A stretch of DNA of 35,828 nt from Oscillospiraceae bacterium (GTDB lineage Bacteria > Bacillota_A > Clostridia > Oscillospirales > Ruminococcaceae): positions 1 to 35,828 of the forward strand of contig JAGAJA010000020.1 of NCBI GenBank assembly GCA_017829075.1, read 5' to 3'. This document shows positions 16,976 to 24,215 of the stretch, piece by piece. The translations under genes were made by a program, and so were the position numbers. Under the pieces are notes generated by a model that saw nothing but the letters and a program-made list of their open reading frames with translations, did no database searches and had not been told where the DNA came from. Positions within the stretch are counted from its first letter, which is position 1; the number at the start of each line of letters is the position of its first letter.

Positions 16976-18007
16976 TTTGCATGATAGAGAATGGAAAGAG
17001 TTTAGAATATGTGATATTTTTATTATCAAAGCGGGCAAGCGCCTGACCAAAAGTGATATGACAAGCGGAAACAAGCCTTTCATCGGGGCAACAGATAATA
17101 ACAACGGTATTACTGAGTTTGTGTCTAATACAAATGTTTCTGAGGACTGCAATGTTTTAGGCGTAAATTATAACGGGAGCGTTGTTGAGAATTTTTATCA
17201 CCCATATACTTGCATTTTTTCCGATGATGTCAAGCGTTTTCAGACGAAACAGGTTCAAGGAAACAAATATATCTATTTGTTTATGAAAACTGTCATATTG
17301 CAGCAAAAATGCAAGTATGCTTATGGCTATAAGTTTAATGAGAAACGAATGCAGAAGCAATCTTTGTTGCTCCCCGTTGATGAATCCGGCAATCCTGATT
17401 ATGCCTTTATGGAACAGTACATCAAGGAACGTGAGCAGCAAATTGTACAAAATTATATTGATTATATTGGCAATAATATACAAATCGGGGGGGTATAACA
17501 CCCCTTAACCAAAAGGATTGGAAAGGATTTTTTGTTGAAGATGTTGTCACCATTCTGCCGGGGCGTGATATATATGACGCTGAACGAATACCGGGGGAAA
17601 CGCCTTATGTTAGTTCTTCCTCGGTCAATAATGGTATCTGCCATTTTGTCAATAACGCCAATGACACACTGGAAGCAAATTGTATTTCCGTTAATCGTAA
17701 TGGGTCTGTAGGTTTTGCATTCTACCATCCGTATGAGGCATTATTTTCCAACGATTGTAGAAAGCTTCGTCCCAAATATGAAGGCAATTATATTTCACTG
17801 TTTATAGCAACACAAATAACAGCACAGCGCAATAAATATAGTTATGGCTATAAAATGGGGACAGCGCGATTGAAACGGCAAAAGATTATGCTACCGACAA
17901 CTGATAATGGAACTCCGGATTATGATTATATGGAGCAATATGTTAGACAGCAGATTGCAACATTAAAATTACAATACCTGCAAGGAAAAATGACGGTCGC
18001 TATTTGA
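16968..18007 (+). CDS. Type IIB/type I-like specificity (B/S) subunit, frameshifted at a G7 tract between its two recognition domains
   Basis: Two homologous halves, each an HsdS-type target-recognition domain plus helix. Half 1 (from 16968) has LHDREWKEFRICDIFII, the FYHPYTCIFS segment, YAYGYKFNEKRMQKQ and PDYAFMEQYI. Half 2 (from about 17500) has LNQKDWKGFFVEDVV, FYHPYEALFS, YSYGYKMGTARLKRQ and PDYDYMEQYV. With seven Gs at 17488-17494 the first frame ends in GGV and a TAA at 17498. Eight Gs would join the halves into a 346-residue protein, close to the 341 aa of BcgI B. Half 2 has no plausible start of its own. In this state only a one-domain protein is made (176 residues), which might act as a dimer on a symmetric site. 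It starts inside the end of the A-subunit gene. A terminator overlaps its stop. Confidence 0.85.
17488..17494 (+). repeat. Homopolymeric G7 tract, probable phase-variation switch
   Basis: GGGGGGG lies exactly at the junction between the two recognition domains. Frame analysis shows that only 8 (or 5) Gs keep both domains in one frame. Poly-G tracts of this kind switch hsdS in the Neisseria NgoAV system. Confidence 0.75.
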
Positions 18008-18019
18008 CCGTCATTTTTT
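17989..18019 (+). terminator. Terminator overlapping the specificity gene stop codon
   Basis: AATGACGGTC (17989-17998) pairs with GACCGTCATT (18006-18015), followed by T6. The converging phage-remnant gene on the minus strand ends in the same hairpin. Confidence 0.8.
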
Positions 18020-18328
18020 CCGCTTGCAGTACAGCTTCAAGTCTGCCTTGTAGCCCTCAAAGGTATCAATGCGGACAATATCATACTGTACGCCCCGGAA
18101 CTGTATCATGTGGCTTGTGGTAAGGCCTGCCCGGTAGCTGATTTGAAACAGCACTTCTTCGTCAAGCTGTGTGGTGACGCTGTATAGTTCTTTCATGGAA
18201 AGCTGCCGGAAATACGCCCATACGGTCGCAATCGTGACATTTCTTCTGTTTACCGATTGCATACTGCTGCTTTTGCGTAATAAAACTGCTATAACAAAGA
18301 GTTTAAGGCTACCAGAAAATGCAGTCAA
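18011..18328 (-). pseudogene. Phage head-tail joining/head-closure protein remnant
   Basis: A 105-codon frame. From about residue 23 on it resembles small phage head-tail adaptor proteins (RRNVTIATVWAYFRQLSM, SHMIQFRGVQYDIVRIDTFE, LKLYCKRKK end). The first ~22 residues are hydrophobic, do not look like the family's N-terminus, and have no ribosome site, so the true 5' end was probably lost at a recombination junction near 18262-18330. No other phage structural gene is adjacent, which makes this a stray prophage fragment between two mobile modules. The family call is moderately certain, by pattern only. Confidence 0.5.
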
Positions 18329-18339
18329 GAACTGTATAT

Positions 18340-19548
18340 CTATTTTGAATAGTTGTTCTCATCTTCGTTCTGCCTACTAGAACCACTATACAGTCCACCC
18401 ATGGCTGCGCCAACAAACCTATTCCTGAGCGCCGTATTTTTCGCGATCTGCTCGTCCCGGAGCTTCGCACTCTTGATTTCAGCGGCACGCTCATTCAGCT
18501 TCGCCAAGCCATCCTTAAACATATTTTTAAGTCTATCTGCCTCGGCAATTTTCTCAGAATACGCCGCCTGCATCGCCTTTTCCCTTTCAGCAAGAACCGT
18601 TTCACGCTCCTCAAGCTCGGATTCTCTGGAATCAAGCTCTGCATTTCGTGCCATGTACAATTTCTTGGTACGCTCGCTTTCCTGCGCCTTTTTCATGGCT
18701 TCAGCCTGCATTTCCAGAGCCTTTGCGGTCTCCTTTTCTGCACGCTTCTCTGCAATAAAAGTCTGCTTGTCCTTTGCCTTGCGCTTGGTAAGCTCCGGTT
18801 CAAGTTCGATGTCAAAGCCGTTCCTTATCAGGATATCCTGCCACTTCTTCCGGAACTCCTTAGTGAACGTAATGCTGCGGTTGTTGTACCTACTGTCGCA
18901 GGCTTTAGGATTAGGGAGCGGAACTCCTGCCTGCTTCATGCCCTTTTCTGTTCCAACTCTAAGTATGCCGTTCTCATCGACATAATCCCACACGCAGCGG
19001 ATGTGAACGTGAGTCGAGGACGGCATTTCCCTGCCTGTTTCATCGTCGATATAAATCTCGTCAGCGTGAAGCGCATAATCAAGAATATGCAGGCGGTCAT
19101 TATGCGCAGCAGACCATTCGTTGAGCGCACTGATGTACTCGTCAGTCATTTTCTTCATCGTCCGAGCGTCTGCAAATCCAACATCAATATTCCCGACACG
19201 TAGGATAGTTTCGGTGGGCGCATACCGCTTGGAACTGAGCCAGTCCGCCATAGTCTTGATATTGGATTTCTGCCGCGCCTTGACATACCTCTGATTCTGA
19301 ATTTCCAGCGCCTCGCTGTAATGCTCAGTGTAATAAATCAGCTCCGCCTCGTTGAAGCTATGCTTGCCCGACTGAGTTTTCGAGGTGTATTCCCCATCAA
19401 GGCAGTTAAAGTAAACGTTATTCACAACTGCCTTTTCGTTGACATTCTCGTTTTTCTCCCGCTCATCATCGTTGTGCTTCGGGTTGATGACCTTGCCTGT
19501 CTTTTGCGAACTCTTTCCATTGTGAAGTCCCGCTCTCTTTTTCTGCAA
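18340..19548 (-). CDS. Plasmid mobilization relaxase (Mob/Pre, MobV-like)
   Basis: About 402 residues. The N-terminal half has the Mob/Pre layout: a HN-x3-RE-type segment (PKHNDDEREKNENVN) and the metal-binding STHVHIRCVWDY (HxH) motif. The C-terminal third is a long charged coiled coil (EREKAMQAAY, EIAEADRLKN-type heptads) typical of these relaxases. It would nick a cognate oriT and lead the strand into a conjugation channel supplied by another element. The TTG start at 19548 is preferred because AGAGGAG lies 9 bases upstream; a longer reading from a TTG at 19617 has no ribosome site. Upstream lies the repeat-rich 19618-20095 region, a natural place for oriT. Confidence 0.8.
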   Translation of the reverse strand: MQKKRAGLHNGKSSQKTGKVINPKHNDDEREKNENVNEKAVVNNVYFNCLDGEYTSKTQSGKHSFNEAELIYYTEHYSEALEIQNQRYVKARQKSNIKTMADWLSSKRYAPTETILRVGNIDVGFADARTMKKMTDEYISALNEWSAAHNDRLHILDYALHADEIYIDDETGREMPSSTHVHIRCVWDYVDENGILRVGTEKGMKQAGVPLPNPKACDSRYNNRSITFTKEFRKKWQDILIRNGFDIELEPELTKRKAKDKQTFIAEKRAEKETAKALEMQAEAMKKAQESERTKKLYMARNAELDSRESELEERETVLAEREKAMQAAYSEKIAEADRLKNMFKDGLAKLNERAAEIKSAKLRDEQIAKNTALRNRFVGAAMGGLYSGSSRQNEDENNYSK

Positions 19549-19617
19549 TTTAACCAGCTCCTCTCGCTCATGGGATACACCCTCGTAAACGCACCGCAAA
19601 CTCCAAAAGTAACACAA

Positions 19618-19653
19618 CTGCTATAATAGATAATCCAATATATATTATAGCAG
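19618..19653. repeat. Inverted repeat upstream of relaxase, oriT candidate
   Basis: CTGCTATAATA (19618-19628) and TATTATAGCAG (19643-19653) are perfect reverse complements. A third copy, CTGCTATAAT, follows at about 19697-19706, after a GAAAAATGC/GCATTTTC hairpin. The repeat lies directly upstream of the relaxase start, as oriT and relaxosome sites often do. Confidence 0.5.
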
Positions 19654-19832
19654 AGCTTTCAGAAAAATGCAAGCATTTTCTTTCAGTTCTGCTATAATAT
19701 TATCGGACTTTCTGCGGAAAGGGGGTTGGATAAATTGCAAAAAATATCAAATAAGCAATTTATCTGAAATGAAATCAGCTTTCGATGAAGTCGGCTCTGC
19801 ATGAATACGGAATCAATCATTCCAACGAAAAG

Positions 19833-19868
19833 ACTCCTATTGCCTTGACAATAGGAGTGCATTTTTTC
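19833..19868 (+). terminator. Rho-independent terminator
   Basis: ACTCCTATTG (19833-19842) pairs with CAATAGGAGT (19849-19858), followed by a T-rich tail. No gene on the plus strand precedes it, so a small unseen transcript from about 19690 onward may end here. Confidence 0.7.
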
Positions 19869-19882
19869 ATAGACTGCATGAT

Positions 19883-20095
19883 CAAAATTGTAACAAAATA
19901 ATCACCATTTTTGTAACAATTTTGGAGCACAGACACTTTAAAGATGTCGCACGCAAAAGTGGTGTCAAAATTGTAACAAAATTGCTCCACTTTTGTAACA
20001 TTTTTGGAGCACATACTTTTATTTGAGAATGTTGTCCAAAAACGGTGCTAAAATTGCACCCTTTTTGTAACAAAAAAGTAACAATTTTGGAGCAG
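19883..20095 (+). repeat. Tandem repeat array with 82-83 bp period (iteron-like)
   Basis: Two and a half diverged units. Each unit has (C)AAAATTGTAACAAAAT, a short spacer, TTTTGTAACAATTTTGGAGCA(C) and a ~30-bp variable part. The TTGGAGCA marker falls at 19922, 20004 and 20087. Within a unit, TTGTAACAA occurs in both direct and inverted orientation. This could be a replication origin, partition or relaxosome site, or a regulatory array of the mobile element. No replication initiator gene lies next to it. Confidence 0.75.
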
Positions 20096-20368
20096 TGTTA
20101 GCCTGCCATTTTTTTAATTTAATATACAGCAAATACAATGTGTTGGGTCAACATATTTATTTTACCACATTATAAGGAATAAATCAAGCAAGATATTGCA
20201 TTTGACTTGAAATACGAGTTATGCCGCTGCTTGCGCTGCGGCGGATCGTTTTAAAAGGTCTTTCAAGACTGCAATTTAACTGAAGGTTTGTCGTTGCAGG
20301 GCGCCGACCGGAGTGTTATTAAAGGTCTAATAAGACCAGAAAATTTTAAGAAAGACAGGTAAAATCAC
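20096..20368 (+). promoter_or_regulatory. Leader of the SpoVG-like pair with repeated small hairpins
   Basis: No gene. Two similar hairpin motifs, AAAGGTCT-TTCA-AGACT (about 20251) and AAAGGTCT-AATA-AGACC (about 20320), precede the start codon. A GC-rich hairpin of the CCGCTGC/GCTGCGG kind is at about 20222. A transcript leader that regulates the small genes is likely, but no clear promoter was found. Confidence 0.4.
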
Positions 20369-20662
20369 ATGACTATCTCAGACATCAAATTCAGAAAGTC
20401 CCTCACGGACGAAACCCTGAAAGCAGTCGCTTCACTGACAATTGACGGCTGTATTGCTATCCACGAACTCAAGGTAATTCAGACAGACCACCTCTTTGTA
20501 GCTATGCCGAGCCGCAAGGACGAATTCGGGAACTACCACGATATCGTTCACCCTATCAACGAGAGCGCACGAAATCTCATCGAAACCGCCGTGCTTTCAT
20601 CTTACAGAATCTACGCTGAAAGTCAGGCACTCATTGCTGACATCAACATTAACAACGATTGA
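20369..20662 (+). CDS. SpoVG-family protein, copy 1
   Basis: 97 residues with the SpoVG fold signature: SDIKFRKSLTDETLKAVASL, the core IHELKVIQTDHLFVAMPSRK and the DIVHPINESAR segment. SpoVG is a small nucleic-acid-binding regulator tied to sporulation, septation and virulence control in Firmicutes. Copies on mobile elements are common and probably regulate element genes. A paralogue follows after 21 bases, so the two form one operon that ends in a strong terminator. Confidence 0.85.
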   Translation: MTISDIKFRKSLTDETLKAVASLTIDGCIAIHELKVIQTDHLFVAMPSRKDEFGNYHDIVHPINESARNLIETAVLSSYRIYAESQALIADININND

Positions 20663-20683
20663 AACAGAAAGGACAACAACCAC

Positions 20684-20974
20684 ATGAACATTACAGACAT
20701 CATTTTCAGAAAAACATTCGACAGCGGAAAGCTCAGAGCTATTGCATCCATAACAATTGACGGCTGTTTCGCAATCCACGAAATCAAGGTAATTCAGACA
20801 GATCGCCTGTTCGTTGCAATGCCCTACCGCACGGATTCCTACGGTATAAGCCACGACATTGCGCACCCAATCGGAGGAACTGCACGTCACGAACTTGAAA
20901 GCGCAATCATCAGTGCATACAAGGATTACATTGCAGCTCACGAAACCTCCGAAATTGAGAACGTTACAGCGTAA
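20684..20974 (+). CDS. SpoVG-family protein, copy 2
   Basis: 96 residues, clearly related to the preceding gene: both share TIDGC-AIHE-KVIQTD-LFVAMP and HPI. The segment LRAIASITIDGCFAIHEIKV is closer to chromosomal SpoVG. It arose by tandem duplication but has diverged well beyond a recent copy, so the two may have different targets or form a heterodimer. The ribosome site is AAAGGAC. Confidence 0.85.
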   Translation: MNITDIIFRKTFDSGKLRAIASITIDGCFAIHEIKVIQTDRLFVAMPYRTDSYGISHDIAHPIGGTARHELESAIISAYKDYIAAHETSEIENVTA

Positions 20975-20977
20975 AAT

Positions 20978-21017
20978 AAAAATGCTCCGTTTTTTATCAA
21001 AAATTCGGAGCATTTTT
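20978..21017 (+). terminator. Terminator of SpoVG-like operon
   Basis: AATGCTCCG (20981-20989) pairs with CGGAGCATT (21006-21014), with A-run and T-run flanks, so it can act in both directions. Confidence 0.85.
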
Positions 21018-21149
21018 ACTTCTTATATGTAGAAATTTCGACATGAAATTTGTGCAACTTGTCTTAGACTTGTAATTTCAACTGTAAAACTTCACATAAA
21101 CGTGAAGTTTCAGCGTCAAGCAACTGGATTCGCCTCTTGTACCTCACGG

Positions 21150-21178
21150 TTGACAACTTACACATTATATGGTATAAT
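21150..21178 (+). promoter_or_regulatory. Sigma-A promoter of serine recombinase 1
   Basis: TTGACA (21150-21155), 17 bases, TATAAT (21173-21178): perfect consensus. It places the true gene start at the TTG 21221 rather than at any upstream in-frame start. A hairpin, AAACTTCAC-ATAAAC-GTGAAGTTT, lies at about 21086-21109. Confidence 0.85.
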
Positions 21179-21220
21179 CTTTCCACGACAATAACAAATA
21201 TTTCAAGGAGGTGCAGCAAA

Positions 21221-22786
21221 TTGGCAGATAAAAACTTCCCCATTAACGATAACAATCTGGCAATCGCTTATTATCGATTTTCTTCGCACTCGCAGAACGA
21301 GGCTTCGATCGACCAGCAGCGTGACTGCGCTCACGAATACGCAGCCTCAAAGGGACTCACCATCGTCAGGGAATACTCAGACGCCGCAATTTCGGGAACT
21401 ACGAACGCCCGTCCCCAGTATCAGCTCATGCTGTCGGAGATCGACAAAATCAAGCCTGCCGTGCTTATTCTCTGGAAAACCGACCGGCTCGGGCGCAATA
21501 AAATCGAGCTGATAGTCGCCAAAAAGATGATTCGCGAATCGGGCTGCCGCATTCATCTGATTGCTGAGCCTACGCCGGACGATTCGCCGGAATCCGGGCT
21601 GATGGAAACAATACTTGAGGGCATGACCGAGTTTTACAGTAAGAACCTCTCCTGCAATATCCGGCGTGGAATGGAGTACAATGCCCGCCACGCTCTTTTC
21701 AACGGACACGCGGTTTTCGGATATTGCGTTGGTTCCGACAAGAAATATGTCATCAATCCGGCGCAGGCTCCTTTCGTGCAGAGGATGTTCACAGAATACG
21801 CAGACGGAAAGGCGCTGACGGACATTGTTCGCGACATGGACGCTCAGGGATTACGCACCAGTCGTGGAGTAAAGTTTTCCGTGAACACGGTCAACAAAAT
21901 GCTGAAAAACCGCGCGTATATCGGCGAATATCATTTCGGGGATATCGTTATTCCGGACGGAATGCCTGCGCTTATTGACGCTGCGACCTTCAACCGTGTG
22001 CAGGAACGGCTCAGGCTGAATCAGCGTTTCGGCAGTCAGAGAAAGCAGGTTTCCATGACCGACGAAGCTCCGAGATTCTGGCTTACTGGCAAGCTTTTCT
22101 GCGGCGAATGCGGAAATTCAATGCAGGGTATTTCCGGGACGAGCAAGACCAAAGCCAAGCACTACTATTACGGCTGCAAGGGTCAGCGTGCGAAGCGGTG
22201 TCACAAGAAAGCAGTACGGAAAGCATGGATCGAGAAAATCGTTATTCGCATTCTTACAGATCTGCTCAACGACACTGAAAATCTTGCAAGTTTAGCCATT
22301 GACGCAGCAAATTATTACAACAAAAACTACCGCGACACGGGATACCTTGAAAGCCTTGAAGCAAGGCGGCGCGAGGTCGAAAAGGGGCTTGCGAATTTCG
22401 TTAAGGCTATTGAAATGGGAGTGTTCAACGAATCTACCCAGAAGCGCATGGCGGAGCTTCAGGAAGAAAAAACCGCGCTGACGGAAGCAATCGAAGCCGA
22501 ACTTGTCAGGCAGGCTCTGTACGAAGACGAGCACAGCATTCAGGCGTATTTCGACAAGTATCTTCACGCGGATCTGAACGACCCAGATGTGCGTGAATCT
22601 GTTCTGAACTACTTCGTGGACAAGATCTGGCTCTACGATGACAAGCTCGTTATTTCCGGCTGGTTTTCGGAGGATAAAACTGAGATCCCTTTTGATATGG
22701 TGGACGAAGTTACTAAAAACGGTGCGGCAGGAGGGTTTGTCTGCCGCGTGGATTGCTCCACCAACGATGCACACGCAAGCAGTTAA
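21221..22786 (+). CDS. Large serine recombinase (integrase) 1
   Basis: 521 residues. The resolvase domain carries the active-site serine S21 (YYRFSS), ISGTTNARPQ and VLILWKTDRLGRN. It continues into the recombinase domain (GHAVFGYCV, RMFTEYADGKALTDIVRDMD, NKMLKNRAYIGEYHFG), a zinc ribbon (CGECGNSM ... YYGCKGQRAKRC) and a C-terminal coiled coil. Large serine recombinases integrate and excise mobile elements at short att sites. The TTG start follows AAGGAGGTG. With the relaxase, repeat array and SpoVG pair it appears to drive one integrative mobilizable element. The gene is intact. Confidence 0.92.
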   Translation: MADKNFPINDNNLAIAYYRFSSHSQNEASIDQQRDCAHEYAASKGLTIVREYSDAAISGTTNARPQYQLMLSEIDKIKPAVLILWKTDRLGRNKIELIVAKKMIRESGCRIHLIAEPTPDDSPESGLMETILEGMTEFYSKNLSCNIRRGMEYNARHALFNGHAVFGYCVGSDKKYVINPAQAPFVQRMFTEYADGKALTDIVRDMDAQGLRTSRGVKFSVNTVNKMLKNRAYIGEYHFGDIVIPDGMPALIDAATFNRVQERLRLNQRFGSQRKQVSMTDEAPRFWLTGKLFCGECGNSMQGISGTSKTKAKHYYYGCKGQRAKRCHKKAVRKAWIEKIVIRILTDLLNDTENLASLAIDAANYYNKNYRDTGYLESLEARRREVEKGLANFVKAIEMGVFNESTQKRMAELQEEKTALTEAIEAELVRQALYEDEHSIQAYFDKYLHADLNDPDVRESVLNYFVDKIWLYDDKLVISGWFSEDKTEIPFDMVDEVTKNGAAGGFVCRVDCSTNDAHASS

Positions 22787-22800
22787 GTGTGCGAAATAAA

Positions 22801-22829
22801 AACAGAGAGTTCCGGCTCTCTGTTTTTTT
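22801..22829 (+). terminator. Terminator of serine recombinase 1
   Basis: AACAGAGAG (22801-22809) pairs with CTCTCTGTT (22816-22824), followed by a T run. Confidence 0.9.
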
Positions 22830-22837
22830 ATCCTCTT

Positions 22838-22876
22838 TTCCGGCTAAAATAAGATTGAATCGAATTTTAGCCGGAA
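22838..22876. repeat. 13-bp perfect inverted repeat after recombinase 1
   Basis: TTCCGGCTAAAAT (22838-22850) and ATTTTAGCCGGAA (22864-22876). It lies just past the recombinase terminator, at the change from mobile to host-like sequence. It is a candidate att region or recombinase-binding site; a second terminator is less likely because no T run follows. Confidence 0.5.
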
Positions 22877-22962
22877 TCAATTGCTTGTCAGTCATGGAAC
22901 TGTAAAGGACGTTGCCTCCCCGTACTTCATCAAAAATTAACCCACTTTTTAACACATCTGCG

Positions 22963-22991
22963 TTGATTAAAGCCTGATATTGCTGTATAAT
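22963..22991 (+). promoter_or_regulatory. Promoter of tyrosine phosphatase gene
   Basis: TTGATT (22963-22968), 17 bases, TATAAT (22986-22991), 33 bases before the ATG at 23025. Confidence 0.7.
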
Positions 22992-23024
22992 ATGCTCGTA
23001 TCTCAGAGAAAGAAAGGAAACAAT

Positions 23025-24074
23025 ATGAACAGCAATATCAAAAAAATCACAGCAGCGGTAATGTGCTGCGTACTCCTGGCAGGCTGCCAGTCCAACGGGA
23101 CATCTTCTGAAAGCACTTCTTCGGCAGCGGAGAGCGTTGCTTCCGGGACGGAGGCGGCAACGACCGCAGTAACCACGACAAGCGCTGAAACCACCTCTGC
23201 CACCGAAGCGCCCGTTGAGGAAATCGCACCTGCTGAAGCTCCCGTAAACACCGTAACGGTAGAAAGCCAGACATTAGGCATGGAGAAACTTGGAAACGCG
23301 CGCCAGCTCGGCGGATATCTCACGACCGACGGAATGCGCGTCAAGCGCGATGTCCTGCTGAGGACTGCAAAGCTCTCCGGCGGCTCGGAAGCGGATATCC
23401 AGAAGCTCCATGATGTATATAACGTGACAGAGGTCATCGACCTGCGCACTACCGATGAGATAGCTTCCGCACCCGACCCGGATATCGAGGGCGCAACGAA
23501 TGAGCGCGTGCGTATCCTTGACGAAAGCGGCGATGACTCCGCTGCCGCAATGACGGGAGTGTATTCCCAGAACAGCGATAATCCTGCAGCTTCTCTTCTG
23601 GAAATGTACCGCGCGGGGATACTTTCCGATACGATGTACACAAGTATGTTTGATAACGAAACCGCGATTAAGGGATATCGCGAATTCGTGGACAAGCTCC
23701 TTGCGCACGATGACGGCGCTATCCTCTGGCACTGCACCGGTGGCAAGGACAGAGCCGGCACGGCGGCGGTTATTGCACTTACCCTGCTTGGAGTTGACAA
23801 GGAAACAGTTCTCGATGACTTTGAACTTACAAACCAGTTCAACGCAAAGTCCATTGAATATATGAAGTCCAATGCAGCAGAGCTTACGGACGATCAGGAC
23901 GAAATAGAAGGTGTTGCAATGCTTACAGGAGTTTCCCGTCAGCTGATGGAAAATCTGTTCGACCGCGCAGAGTCTGAAAACGGCTCCATGCTGGAATTTC
24001 TCAAAGCCAAGCTCAATATCACAGACGATGAAATAGCTACCTTACGCAGCAAGTATCTCGAACCTGCCGAGTAA
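23025..24074 (+). CDS. Lipoprotein tyrosine-protein phosphatase
   Basis: 349 residues. A lipoprotein signal peptide with lipobox LLAGC puts the lipidated cysteine at residue 21. A Ser/Thr/Ala-rich linker (about 22-80) follows, then a tyrosine phosphatase domain of the Y_phosphatase3 type. Visible motifs are LGNARQLGGY, VLLRTAKLSG, VTEVIDLRTTDEI and the signature loop HCTGGKDRAG with catalytic Cys and Arg. It would sit on the outer face of the membrane and remove phosphate from proteins or small phospho-metabolites. The ATG at 23025 follows AGAAAGGAAAC; a longer frame from 22980 runs over the -10 box. It has its own promoter and terminator. Confidence 0.88.
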   Translation: MNSNIKKITAAVMCCVLLAGCQSNGTSSESTSSAAESVASGTEAATTAVTTTSAETTSATEAPVEEIAPAEAPVNTVTVESQTLGMEKLGNARQLGGYLTTDGMRVKRDVLLRTAKLSGGSEADIQKLHDVYNVTEVIDLRTTDEIASAPDPDIEGATNERVRILDESGDDSAAAMTGVYSQNSDNPAASLLEMYRAGILSDTMYTSMFDNETAIKGYREFVDKLLAHDDGAILWHCTGGKDRAGTAAVIALTLLGVDKETVLDDFELTNQFNAKSIEYMKSNAAELTDDQDEIEGVAMLTGVSRQLMENLFDRAESENGSMLEFLKAKLNITDDEIATLRSKYLEPAE

Positions 24075-24091
24075 GATTCTACACTGATACG

Positions 24092-24125
24092 GCCGCCGGG
24101 CGCAATGCTCCGGCGGTCATTTTTC
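24092..24125 (+). terminator. Terminator of phosphatase gene
   Basis: CCGCCGG (24093-24099) pairs with CCGGCGG (24110-24116), followed by TTTTT. Confidence 0.85.
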
Positions 24126-24215
24126 TCTTCAGAGCAAATAAAGTCAGAATATCCGAAAGTTATTACGGATTTCCGGTAAAAAATAAACCCGGAAATTTCT
24201 CTCCGGGTTTCACTG

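Noticed and set aside
19883..20095. CRISPR array
   Set aside because: The period is 82-83 bases, the units are diverged with internal inverted motifs, and no cas genes are present.
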